Below are positions 21,631-28,029 of a DNA stretch of 64,000 nt, in pieces. Every line of letters starts with the position of its first letter. The stretch's first letter is position 1. A program made the translations under genes and the position numbers. This DNA is from Hydractinia symbiolongicarpus (taxonomy: Eukaryota; Cnidaria; Hydrozoa; Anthoathecata; Hydractiniidae). The notes under the pieces are model-generated. The model was given only the letters and a program-made list of their open reading frames with translations. It had not been told where the DNA came from and made no database searches. The stretch is from positions 17,716,851 to 17,780,850 of the forward strand of contig NC_079877.1 in NCBI RefSeq assembly GCF_029227915.1. Direction: 5' to 3'.

Positions 21631-22344
21631 TCAATATTGTCTAATGACAAAATCTATTGGCGCTCGACACACGGGACAATTATCTTCCCCCTTTTCCAAT
21701 TTATATGCGCACGATAAACAGCAGCAGCAATGTCCCGTTCTACCATGAACAAAGGTTGCGCTCTTTCTTTTAGAAAGACAAATTATGCATTTGTCCTCGT
21801 CCTCTAGGTCATCATCGTCATCACTAAAAAAATCACGATCAATCAGCGCTCTTGTCCTCGTCGTCCTCTTCTCATCGTCGTACTCCTCTTCCTCTTCTTC
21901 CTCCTCTTCCTCCTCATCGTCGTACTCCTCTTCCTCTTCCTCCTCTTCCTCCTCTTCCTCCTCATCGTCGTACTCCTCGACATCATCTATGTCCATATAT
22001 GTCCATATTTCATACGGACCCGTGGCGACTGCATAGACGCGCGCTTCTATTATGGGAGTTCCATAGTATCCGAGTCCGACTCCTCCGGTGCGTAAGACAC
22101 TTCGAGCTTTTACGTGTTCTATAATATCATCATAGGATTCATGATCAGAGTCCGGACCGATCCCCTCAAAGTCATCATATTGTAGTTCCAATATTTCGAC
22201 CATGTTCAGTAATTCTTCGCAACAAGATCTGCTGGATGCGGAATTCAGGCATGGGTCTATTGTGCGGCCGAAATATTCGTCCGCCCAGGAGCCGAATCTT
22301 TCGAGGAACTGTCGGTTTTCGTCATCTGTAAATCTCGAAGTCAT
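21631..22344 (-). CDS. Acidic RING-finger protein with MDM2-type RING (RING1)
   Basis: 237 residues from the ATG at 22344, chosen because it follows the shared promoter block and the protein then resembles its neighbours at the start (MTSR, as in PolB). An N-terminal region (1-110) of unknown fold is followed by a very acidic stretch (residues ~125-185) made of Glu and Asp runs separated by YDD, encoded by a GAG/GAC-rich simple repeat. The last ~52 residues are a RING: CIICLSKRK, VHGRTGHCCCCLSCAYKLEK, CPVCRAPIDFVIRQY. The VHG-TGH core, CxxCA and CPxCRxPI ending in a Tyr at the very C-terminus are features of MDM2/MDMX-type RINGs, which are ubiquitin ligases. Likely a viral E3 acting on host proteins; the target is unknown. 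Confidence 0.8.
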   Translation of the reverse strand: MTSRFTDDENRQFLERFGSWADEYFGRTIDPCLNSASSRSCCEELLNMVEILELQYDDFEGIGPDSDHESYDDIIEHVKARSVLRTGGVGLGYYGTPIIEARVYAVATGPYEIWTYMDIDDVEEYDDEEEEEEEEEEEEEYDDEEEEEEEEEEEYDDEKRTTRTRALIDRDFFSDDDDDLEDEDKCIICLSKRKSATFVHGRTGHCCCCLSCAYKLEKGEDNCPVCRAPIDFVIRQY

Positions 22345-22349
22345 GGTTG

Positions 22350-22391
22350 GATATGATATGATATGATATACGATATAGGAATCTTTAACCC
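22350..22391 (-). promoter_or_regulatory. Shared promoter block, RING1 copy
   Basis: GGGTTAAAGATTC, then CTATATCGTATATCATATC on the coding strand before the RING1 ATG, with the ATATC unit locally amplified (GATATGATATGATAT on the plus strand). A further upstream 40 bases (GATCTATAAA region) are also shared with RING2. Confidence 0.7.
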
Positions 22392-22455
22392 AATTTTTAT
22401 AGATCGTATTTGAGGTTAGCGATTCGCACGCCATGGATATCTCCACCCACCGATA

Positions 22456-22479
22456 TTTGTTACTCGGGCGGGTAACAAA
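22456..22479. terminator. 3' stem-loop after RING2
   Basis: TTTGTTAC (22456-22463) and GTAACAAA (22472-22479), 17 bases past the RING2 stop, with an 8-base loop identical to that after RING1. Confidence 0.75.
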
Positions 22480-22495
22480 GGCCGGGAATTCGTGT

Positions 22496-23143
22496 TTAAT
22501 ATTGTCTAATGACAAAATCTATTGGTGCCCGACATATGGGACATTTATCCCTCCTATTCTCCAATATATATGCACATGATAGACAGCAGCAGTTATGTCC
22601 GGTTCTACCATGAACAATGGTGGCGGTCTTTCGTTTAGAAAGACAAATGATACATCTATCATCTTCATCGATGTCATCGTCGTCCTCATCTTCATCAATG
22701 TCAAGCTGTGCTGGTACCGAACCAGGTGCCGGTTGTTGAAATGAGAGTGGTCTGGCGGATCCGGGATAATGCGATTGATCTATTGATAATAATAATTGGA
22801 TAAGCTCAGCCCTTCTTAGATGCGAGTATCTAGATGCGCCGAGGAAACCCGCTCGGTTTCGTAAATCACGGACCGTGAAAAGACTAAAGTCATCAATATA
22901 TTCTCTACTGTAGGTGGGTGGTGTCGGTCTAGATGCCGGAACACTCTCGATTGCTGTCCGGCGGGAATAATGCGATTGATCTATTGATAATAATAATCGG
23001 ATAAGCTCAGCCCTTCTGAGCCGCGAGTATCCATGTAGGCCAAGGTACCTCGCTCTGGCTCTTAAATCAGGGACCGTGAAAAGATAAAAGTCATCAATAT
23101 ATTCTCTACTGTAGGTGAGGGCGCGTACGATTGGTGAAGACAT
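22496..23143 (-). CDS. SAP-SAP-RING protein with MDM2-type RING (RING2)
   Basis: 215 residues. Two tandem copies of a ~50-residue SAP-like module lie at about 12-60 and 78-130. Each contains YSREYIDDF, FTV.DLR.RA, a GYSRLRRAELI-type second helix, and IDQSHY. A short acidic stretch (~146-160) follows, then a C-terminal RING nearly identical to RING1 (CIICLSKRKTATIVHGRTGH...CPICRAPIDFVIRQY). RING1 and RING2 share promoter, RING and 3' stem-loop but have unrelated N-terminal halves, so one arose by duplication followed by replacement of the N-terminal part with SAP modules. A DNA-targeted ubiquitin ligase is the natural inference. Confidence 0.82.
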   Translation of the reverse strand: MSSPIVRALTYSREYIDDFYLFTVPDLRARARYLGLHGYSRLRRAELIRLLLSIDQSHYSRRTAIESVPASRPTPPTYSREYIDDFSLFTVRDLRNRAGFLGASRYSHLRRAELIQLLLSIDQSHYPGSARPLSFQQPAPGSVPAQLDIDEDEDDDDIDEDDRCIICLSKRKTATIVHGRTGHNCCCLSCAYILENRRDKCPICRAPIDFVIRQY

Positions 23144-23149
23144 GGTTGG

Positions 23150-23180
23150 ATATGATATACGATATAGGAATCTTTAACCC
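23150..23180 (-). promoter_or_regulatory. Shared promoter block, RING2 copy
   Basis: Same order of words as before RING1: GGGTTAAAGATTC then TATCGTATATCATATCC, ending five bases before the ATG at 23143. Confidence 0.7.
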
Positions 23181-23243
23181 AATTTTATAGATCGTATTTG
23201 AGGTTGGCGATTCGCACGCCATGGATATCTCCACCCACCGATA

Positions 23244-23267
23244 TTTGTTACCCGTCCGGGTAACAAA
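23244..23267. terminator. 3' stem-loop after SAP protein 2
   Basis: TTTGTTACCC (23244-23253), loop GTCC, GGGTAACAAA (23258-23267): a perfect 10-bp stem starting 11 bases past the SAP2 stop. Confidence 0.8.
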
Positions 23268-23277
23268 ATGCGCACAA

Positions 23278-23547
23278 TCACTTGGATCTCTTGTCGTTAT
23301 AACGTTTTTGACATTTCAGATACGCCTCCCTGTTTTTCTCCCTCCAGCCGGTACAGTATCCATACCATCCCCGCTTGGTATCCGGATCTATGGTGTATGA
23401 CGGATCCAGATCATTCTTCTCAATCACCTCAATCAGCTTGGCCTTTTTCATCGCGCAAATATACTTCACCCCACGAGCTTTGGCAATCTCTCGCAACTCT
23501 CGCAGTTTCATCAATTTATAGTCTGGTGTGGTATTCATGTCCGACAT
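23278..23547 (-). CDS. Small SAP-like protein 2 (89 aa)
   Basis: Same length as SAP protein 1, differing at about a dozen positions concentrated around residues 20-35 and 58-68. The SAP-like helices are LRELREIAKARGVKYICAMK and KAKLIEVIEK, and the basic tail ends QKRYNDKRSK. The 20-base promoter block and the 3' stem-loop are retained, so it is a duplicated complete transcription unit that flanks the integrase/RING block on the other side. I start it at 23547 by comparison with copy 1; two in-frame ATGs lie just upstream. Confidence 0.8.
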   Translation of the reverse strand: MSDMNTTPDYKLMKLRELREIAKARGVKYICAMKKAKLIEVIEKNDLDPSYTIDPDTKRGWYGYCTGWREKNREAYLKCQKRYNDKRSK

Positions 23548-23577
23548 ATTATGCATATACATGTACGGCTAAAAACT

Positions 23578-23597
23578 TTAAGCACTTTTATCGTACC
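23578..23597 (-). promoter_or_regulatory. Shared promoter block of the SAP genes, copy 2
   Basis: Identical 20-mer to 20428-20447, 31 bases before the ATG of SAP protein 2. Confidence 0.7.
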
Positions 23598-23633
23598 ACA
23601 CGAAATATGCGAGCGGCGTACATGCACACATCA

Positions 23634-24221
23634 CTAACCTTGATTTACGGTCCTTCTGAGGCTTTGAATCTGGTCCATTAGACTTTTTTCAAACTGGTTG
23701 CGAGTTTCGCTCTCCATCTTTCTGTCGGTTTTCATCATCTTGTTCAGAGCTTCGTAGTATATACCGCTCAGGGTTTGAAATTCAATGTGACTAATGTCGT
23801 CATTATTCAGAGCCCGCGAGACGGAGTTTTCAAACACGGCGATGGCGGACGTCGCAACATCATATAATTTCATGACCTTGTCAAGTTTGCTCCGATATCT
23901 TTTAATCAGGGCCATGACGGAGCCCGTGAAAATGGTTCCGGACAGTGCTACGGCTCCCAATCCCACGGAAGCGGGGATTCCGATGAGCGTGGCACCGGTT
24001 ACCACCGAACCTATGCCCGAAGCGACGGTTAGGGCCGTGGCGCTGGCATTTAAAAGCACCAGTCTGTGCAGCGTCTTGTTATATTTCTCATATTTTGTAT
24101 TGAACTTATCACGTAATTTTCTAAGCTCCCCAAGTTGAGAGTTCACGGTATTAGTATTAAACTTGTCCTGCTCGCTCGAATACTCGGGAGCCGTGGGTAG
24201 CTTCGGATAAATCTCTGCCAT
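23634..24221 (-). CDS. Coiled-coil/Gly-rich hydrophobic membrane protein A (195 aa)
   Basis: N-terminal heptad-like stretch (NSQLGELRKLRDKFNTKYEK), then a long Gly/Ala-rich hydrophobic centre (~60-110: VASGIGSVVTGATLIGIPAS and VALSGTIFTGSVMALI), then a basic loop and a second helical region to the C-terminus. Two membrane-spanning passes with small-residue zippers are likely. The neighbour at 24249-24734 has the same layout and start (NSQLEELVKLRGKFQ), and element 2 has an equal-length homologue at 48380-48964, so the family is conserved between Polintons. I know no function; a virion or host-membrane-acting protein is plausible. No stem-loop is seen downstream, unlike most other units here. 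Confidence 0.75.
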   Translation of the reverse strand: MAEIYPKLPTAPEYSSEQDKFNTNTVNSQLGELRKLRDKFNTKYEKYNKTLHRLVLLNASATALTVASGIGSVVTGATLIGIPASVGLGAVALSGTIFTGSVMALIKRYRSKLDKVMKLYDVATSAIAVFENSVSRALNNDDISHIEFQTLSGIYYEALNKMMKTDRKMESETRNQFEKSLMDQIQSLRRTVNQG

Positions 24222-24248
24222 TGTGTGGTTACTACAAAGAAAAAAACT

Positions 24249-24734
24249 TTACTCTAAATAACCTATATCCAGTTTATCCAGATCCTTGAGAGTTCTATGA
24301 TACGTATCACACAAATTCTCAAAATCGGCTCTACAGATCCGAGTGTGCCAGAGTAGCGTTTTATCGAAAACATCGATGGCATTTTGTACAACGCGATATG
24401 CGGCTCTTAATTTGATAAGTTTCTCCCGATATGTCCTAACATATTGGGCGGTAACCGCATAGGAAGCCGAGCCCAATAGACACATACCCGAATTCCACAT
24501 GTAATTTCCATGGGTACCGCCCAAATTTCTAATAATGGTCACCGCGGTCGCTATCGAGCCGGTAATTGCTGCGGTTCCGGATAATCCCTCCAGAATCGAC
24601 CATATGATCAGAGATCCTCCGTGTTCGTGTGTCCTGTCTTGGAACTTACCTCGTAATTTCACCAGCTCCTCAAGTTGGGAATTGGATATATCCGTTTTAA
24701 ACGCTTCTTCTCTGGTACTAGAACTCTCTGCCAT
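24249..24734 (-). CDS. Coiled-coil/Gly-rich hydrophobic membrane protein B (161 aa)
   Basis: Start chosen at the ATG 24734 (MAESSSTREEAF) because it matches the start of protein A (MAE...) and leaves a 41-bp divergent promoter gap to the gene at 24776. Layout as in protein A: helix (NSQLEELVKLRGKF), hydrophobic Gly/Ala-rich centre (SILEGLSGTAAITGSIATAV and SGMCLLGSASYAVTAQYV), basic turn (RTYREKLIKLRAAY) and a C-terminal helical region with LCDTYHRTLKDLDKL. It follows closely upstream of protein A in the same direction. Probably a diverged tandem duplicate of it. Confidence 0.72.
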   Translation of the reverse strand: MAESSSTREEAFKTDISNSQLEELVKLRGKFQDRTHEHGGSLIIWSILEGLSGTAAITGSIATAVTIIRNLGGTHGNYMWNSGMCLLGSASYAVTAQYVRTYREKLIKLRAAYRVVQNAIDVFDKTLLWHTRICRADFENLCDTYHRTLKDLDKLDIGYLE

Positions 24735-24775
24735 TTCTATTATATTAGGAAAAAAACTATCCTTTAAATAAAATA
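24735..24775. promoter_or_regulatory. Divergent promoter gap
   Basis: A 41-bp AT-rich spacer (TTATATTAGG, CCTTTAAATAAA) separates two start codons on opposite strands, so promoters for both must lie in or near it. Confidence 0.5.
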
Positions 24776-26056
24776 ATGGCGGACATTGATATTGATCCGT
24801 TTGGTGACCACGACCAACCCGACGAGGGTACCGATGACTCCAAACCTCTGGTACCGAGGGAACGCACGCGAGTACAGATACATACTCCCGATGAGGAGAC
24901 ATCATTCGGTGGAGAAACCTCTCTGCGCTCCAGAGTTACCAGTGAGCTGGTTAAATCGCTCTATGAGAAGCTACTAACTATATATCCAAACGAGAACCCG
25001 AGCGTGATACATACCGATCTATTTGAGTCTCGTGGTCGTGAATTATACTACAAGGGTGATAACAGACCTCTGACAAGTGACGGATCTCTAAGGACCGTCG
25101 GCACCATTGCGGATATACTGGGCAAGAAAAGGCTGCGCACTTTGGGGTTTGATATACCGAAAGGTAGTATTACCCCCCGACAGGCCGCCAGGCTAAACAA
25201 AATAGAAGAGAGACTACCGTCACCGGATAAAATAGAGAATGCGACCGATATAGAATTAGAAAGCATGTCTGGAGATGTTGTGAACAGTGCGGAAGATTTA
25301 ATTTCATTGGTCAAACAACAATCTGTAGACCATGAAGCAACCCAGACCGGTGATCTATTTGAATATCCTATGCGTGAATTGCTAGGATTGGATAGATCAT
25401 TGAGAAACATAAGAGGAAGTCTTCAGGATGAAGTTGCAAAAAAGGTTCAGCTCGAACAGCATATTGACAGAGAAAAAAACAAATTGGAAGAGATGGAAAA
25501 TACACCAAATATGACCGAGGAACAACAAAATGAAGCGAAAGAAAGGTTGAAAGGTTTGCAAAATGAGTTGAAAGGCCGGCAAGAGATTATCGATATTCTC
25601 AAAGGTAAACTTAACAGTCAAATAAAAAGCATCAGGGAGACGATTACCAAAGTACTTGACAAAGAAACTACATTGGGTGAAAAGATACGAACGCTATTCC
25701 GTGAGCAGGGTATCACCATCGTCAGTGTACTAACGGCATTTGGTATGGTTATCGGCCTTCTAGTAGAAACTTTGACACCAGGGGGTGGGGGGTCATCCAC
25801 CGGTAATACAAAAAATCATGAAAAAACCGAAGGTGGTGCTAGGGAATGGATAAAGAACAAGCTGAGCGCTCTGGGATCTCTCCTGGGTAGATTGGCCGGT
25901 GCCGCAGCTGCGTCACTACCTGGTATAATTGGATCCATCGTATCGTGGATCCTAAATAGAGCAAAGGAGGTCGTCGGTTGGTTGAGTCAAAACCTGTGGG
26001 CTTTGATAGTCGGAATCGGAGGTCTGATATACACCTACATGGTGACAAAGCGTTAG
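24776..26056 (+). CDS. Coiled-coil, multi-pass membrane protein conserved in Polintons (426 aa)
   Basis: The N-terminal ~110 residues are acidic and polar. Residues ~165-300 are strongly coiled-coil (LEQHIDREKNKLEEMEN, QNEAKERLKGLQNELKGRQE). The conserved juxtamembrane motif LGEKIRTLFREQGITIVSVL leads into a first membrane helix (~318-338). A Gly/Ser linker (PGGGGSSTG) is followed by amphipathic and hydrophobic segments (LGSLLGRLAGAAAASLPGI, GSIVSWILNRA) and a final helix (LWALIVGIGGLIYTYMV) ending TKR. Element 2 has the same gene at 43977-45256. The combination of long coiled coil plus fusion-peptide-like small-residue helices suggests a virion membrane or spike-like protein, but no function is established here. 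Confidence 0.82.
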   Translation: MADIDIDPFGDHDQPDEGTDDSKPLVPRERTRVQIHTPDEETSFGGETSLRSRVTSELVKSLYEKLLTIYPNENPSVIHTDLFESRGRELYYKGDNRPLTSDGSLRTVGTIADILGKKRLRTLGFDIPKGSITPRQAARLNKIEERLPSPDKIENATDIELESMSGDVVNSAEDLISLVKQQSVDHEATQTGDLFEYPMRELLGLDRSLRNIRGSLQDEVAKKVQLEQHIDREKNKLEEMENTPNMTEEQQNEAKERLKGLQNELKGRQEIIDILKGKLNSQIKSIRETITKVLDKETTLGEKIRTLFREQGITIVSVLTAFGMVIGLLVETLTPGGGGSSTGNTKNHEKTEGGAREWIKNKLSALGSLLGRLAGAAAASLPGIIGSIVSWILNRAKEVVGWLSQNLWALIVGIGGLIYTYMVTKR

Positions 26057-26069
26057 CGGATCTGGAATA

Positions 26070-26094
26070 TATGTTACATGACACATGTAACATA
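26070..26094. terminator. Stem-loop shared by convergent genes
   Basis: TATGTTACATG, loop ACA, CATGTAACATA: a perfect 11-bp stem midway between the stops of the genes at 26056 (+) and 26112 (-), so one palindrome can serve both strands. Confidence 0.8.
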
Positions 26095-26111
26095 ATACCC
26101 GCGGCATGGTA

Positions 26112-26537
26112 CTATTTTTCGAAATACCACACGGCGCCTCCGACACCAATCATGCTTAGCGCGATAAATGCCAATTCCCGTTCATGCTGGCCATTGCTGG
26201 GTGTATAAAAGTCGCTCAATACGGGCTTACGCAGAATATCTGTGAGAGGTGACCCCCCAAATACTTTTTTATATTCCCGCATCGCGTCATCCAGCTCCGT
26301 GAATTTACCCTCGGCCTTCTTCTCAAGTCTGAGCTTCTTATTGATAAAGTCAACCCTCTCTTGTCTTTTACGTTGCCATATAACCTGAGCCTTTTGCAGC
26401 TGCTCTATGGCCAGATCATGCCGCTTCCGTTCCTTATCTATCCTATCCTTTGATAAACTTGAAAAGAGGTAGCTTGATCCGGTGAAGGCCAAAGCGTTCG
26501 CGAAGGCACCTCCCAACATCATTGCAATTGAAGCCAT
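26112..26537 (-). CDS. Conserved Polinton helical protein with terminal hydrophobic segments (141 aa)
   Basis: The hydrophobic N-terminus (MMLGGAFANALAFTGSSYLF) reads like an inserted membrane helix. A charged helical middle (~30-95: IEQLQKAQVIWQRKRQERVD and FTELDDAMREYKKVFG) follows, then the motif LSDFYTPSNGQ and a C-terminal hydrophobic helix (LAFIALSMIGVGGAVWYF). The element-2 homologue at 41396-41792 keeps the N-ALAF-G-YLFS-LS start, the QAQ-W-R-R-A/E-D-F/W-N core and the last helix. Function unknown. It is the last gene of a minus-strand cluster running down from the capsid genes, which suggests a structural or assembly role. Confidence 0.78.
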   Translation of the reverse strand: MASIAMMLGGAFANALAFTGSSYLFSSLSKDRIDKERKRHDLAIEQLQKAQVIWQRKRQERVDFINKKLRLEKKAEGKFTELDDAMREYKKVFGGSPLTDILRKPVLSDFYTPSNGQHERELAFIALSMIGVGGAVWYFEK

Positions 26538-26567
26538 GTTTATATAATCCGGTATAATATAGTGGCG

Positions 26568-26711
26568 TTATTTTAATACGATAGCCTCGGAGTCTATGAC
26601 ATCAGAGTCGTCTATGACCTCGGTATCGATGTATTCCACCTTGGGTAAAATCCTCTCAACTTTCTTGCGCTGGCATAAAACCCAGACCAACCATTCCAGT
26701 ATTCGCAACAT
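26568..26711 (-). CDS. Small acidic protein, 47 aa
   Basis: Its ATG (26709-26711) shares one base with the TAA stop of the upstream gene (TAATG), a coupling seen in compact viral genomes. It starts with a hydrophobic segment (MLRILEWLVWVLC), then a basic patch (QRKKVERI) and an acidic tail (DTEVIDDSDVIDSEAIV). It resembles a tiny tail-anchored or membrane-proximal peptide. No counterpart was found in element 2. Confidence 0.5.
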   Translation of the reverse strand: MLRILEWLVWVLCQRKKVERILPKVEYIDTEVIDDSDVIDSEAIVLK

Positions 26712-26938
26712 TATATATTTATAGTTTCAGGTATATTTTTTTGCTTAACTAGATATTCTCTTGTCATTTCACTTGCGGCGACTATGGCTACAAGCTTTCC
26801 GGTATCTTCCAGGTCAAACTTCTGAATTGAGGGTGGTGTCATTTTTAATACCTTTTTCCCAAGCATTGAATAGCCTACAGCGAAAACGCATACGACCGAT
26901 GCCTTATAAATATCGTTGACTATACTTTTCTTATCCAT
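26711..26938 (-). CDS. Small conserved membrane protein (75 aa)
   Basis: One hydrophobic helix near the start (ASVVCVFAVGYSMLG), then a conserved second half: FDLEDTGKLVAIVAASEM, EYLVKQKNIPETI. The element-2 gene at 38710-38868 has the matching MDLEDGLKLAGYVTAA, EYAIKQ and ending, and sits in the same neighbourhood (next to the AGKR-motif protein). Conservation between two diverged elements is the best evidence that both are real. Function unknown. Confidence 0.75.
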   Translation of the reverse strand: MDKKSIVNDIYKASVVCVFAVGYSMLGKKVLKMTPPSIQKFDLEDTGKLVAIVAASEMTREYLVKQKNIPETINI

Positions 26939-26982
26939 GTCTTATATTTACTTCAAGATTATAGTATCGCGATATTATCCCT

Positions 26983-27384
26983 TTATTCCATTTCAAGCTT
27001 ACTTATTCTCATAGTTTTTTTATTACCTGAGTTACTTGGTGGGGTACCCTTCACCTTATTTTTATAGACCACCAACGCTCCAATTAGTAGCATAACTATC
27101 ACACCACCACCCATTATTGTGTAGTTCACTACACCGTGTTTAGGGCCATCTGTCACAGAATCATCAATGACAATATCCTTAGGATCCTCCAACTGTGTCT
27201 GAGGTGCTGAGTGTGTCTGAGGTGCCGGTGGGGTTTGTGTCTGAGGTGCCGACTGTATCTCCTTCTGTGCCATGAGCAATCTTTTATAGTCTTCCCTCTG
27301 TTTGCGGTTGAATTCGGCCACCCTCTTACCGGCCTCAACCTTTTTAGGATTCTTCGTTGTCACCTGAACTGGAGTATCCGACAT
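26983..27384 (-). CDS. AGKR-motif single-pass membrane protein (133 aa)
   Basis: N-terminal basic motif KKVEAGKRVAEFNRKQRED, a Pro/Gln/Thr-rich low-complexity linker (repeats of APQTQ/APQTH, ~47-75), then one membrane helix (TIMGGGVIVMLLIGALVVY) and a short basic tail. The element-2 homologue (38244-38591) preserves VSAGKRLAEWNRKNKADL followed by a linker and a helix. The motif resembles a nucleic-acid-binding or nuclear-localising basic patch attached to a membrane anchor. Its start overlaps the upstream gene by 41 bp. I do not know the function. Confidence 0.78.
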   Translation of the reverse strand: MSDTPVQVTTKNPKKVEAGKRVAEFNRKQREDYKRLLMAQKEIQSAPQTQTPPAPQTHSAPQTQLEDPKDIVIDDSVTDGPKHGVVNYTIMGGGVIVMLLIGALVVYKNKVKGTPPSNSGNKKTMRISKLEME

Positions 27385-27850
27385 CTTTAGTATCCGTATC
27401 GATATTGTTTAAATTTTTTCCCGCGATATAATGCCTACCTGTTATTAAACCTACGCTGATTGGTGATAGTAGTGATCCGAACTTATAATATAGATCACAT
27501 GTGAACCTTTGGAGTGCCGAGTTTAGGAACGGATCATTCTCCAGGTCATCACTCAGAGCCTTTTGATTTTTTATACCCAGGGCTGTACAGGCGCCCATGG
27601 AGTACATGTGGATTATTGACTGTCCTAAAGACTTTACCATTTGACCGGATAGTTTAGCCTCGTATATGGTGAACAGTTTATCCACCTCATCATTCTTGAG
27701 CTTCTGGATCTCCGCCTCCGTATACATCTTCCCCAGATATAGCTTGCTATTTCCGGTCAGCACGCACTCGAGCAATTTCTGTCTCTTCCCATCATCCCGG
27801 TCATCCCGTTCATCGATAAAAATTAGGTTGTCAATTGCGGTCTCAGCCAT
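27344..27850 (-). CDS. Conserved Polinton protein with optional N-terminal membrane leader
   Basis: From ATG 27850 (MAETAIDNLIFIDE) the product is 168 aa with a conserved core QSIIHMYSMGACTALGI, DDLENDPFLNSAL, ISVGLITGRHYIAG. Element 2's gene at 37768-38238 keeps SLYASMIGN, RDIEDDPIIKEYC and VAGHTARHIG. The frame stays open upstream to 27958, adding a hydrophobic helix (INFILLVIAVVLLLVLVSF) and a basic stop-transfer (CIKKYLSLLK). In element 2 a separate 21-codon hydrophobic ORF (37681-37746) occupies that place. So either a membrane-anchored long form and a soluble short form exist, or two genes have fused. Function unknown. Confidence 0.75.
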   Translation of the reverse strand: MAETAIDNLIFIDERDDRDDGKRQKLLECVLTGNSKLYLGKMYTEAEIQKLKNDEVDKLFTIYEAKLSGQMVKSLGQSIIHMYSMGACTALGIKNQKALSDDLENDPFLNSALQRFTCDLYYKFGSLLSPISVGLITGRHYIAGKNLNNIDTDTKDVGYSSSGDNEES

Positions 27851-27961
27851 TTTCAATAGCGATAGGTATTTTTTAATACAAAAAAGACAGAAACTAACCA
27901 ATACCAGCAATAGCACTACAGCTATCACCAGTAATATGAAATTTATATATTCTATCATAGT

Positions 27962-27982
27962 ACTACAGTATAGTGCTGTAGT
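27962..27982. repeat. Small hairpin upstream of the leader ORF
   Basis: ACTACAG ... CTGTAGT with a 7-base loop, located just upstream of the longest start at 27958. Unlike the others it is at a 5' side, so its role is unclear. Confidence 0.5.
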
Positions 27983-27993
27983 TTTCCTATAGA

Positions 27994-28018
27994 TTTGTTA
28001 CAAGAGTCTTGTAACAAA
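27994..28018. terminator. 3' stem-loop after the packaging ATPase
   Basis: TTTGTTACAAG, loop AGT, CTTGTAACAAA: a perfect 11-bp stem beginning 11 bases past the ATPase stop. It uses the same TTTGTTAC core as the stems after SAP1, SAP2, RING1 and RING2. Confidence 0.82.
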
Positions 28019-28029
28019 AAATGCCAATT

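Noticed and set aside
21785-22124. Ser-rich and Pro/Leu-rich plus-strand ORFs opposite RING1
   Set aside because: They are complements of the Glu/Asp-coding simple repeat.
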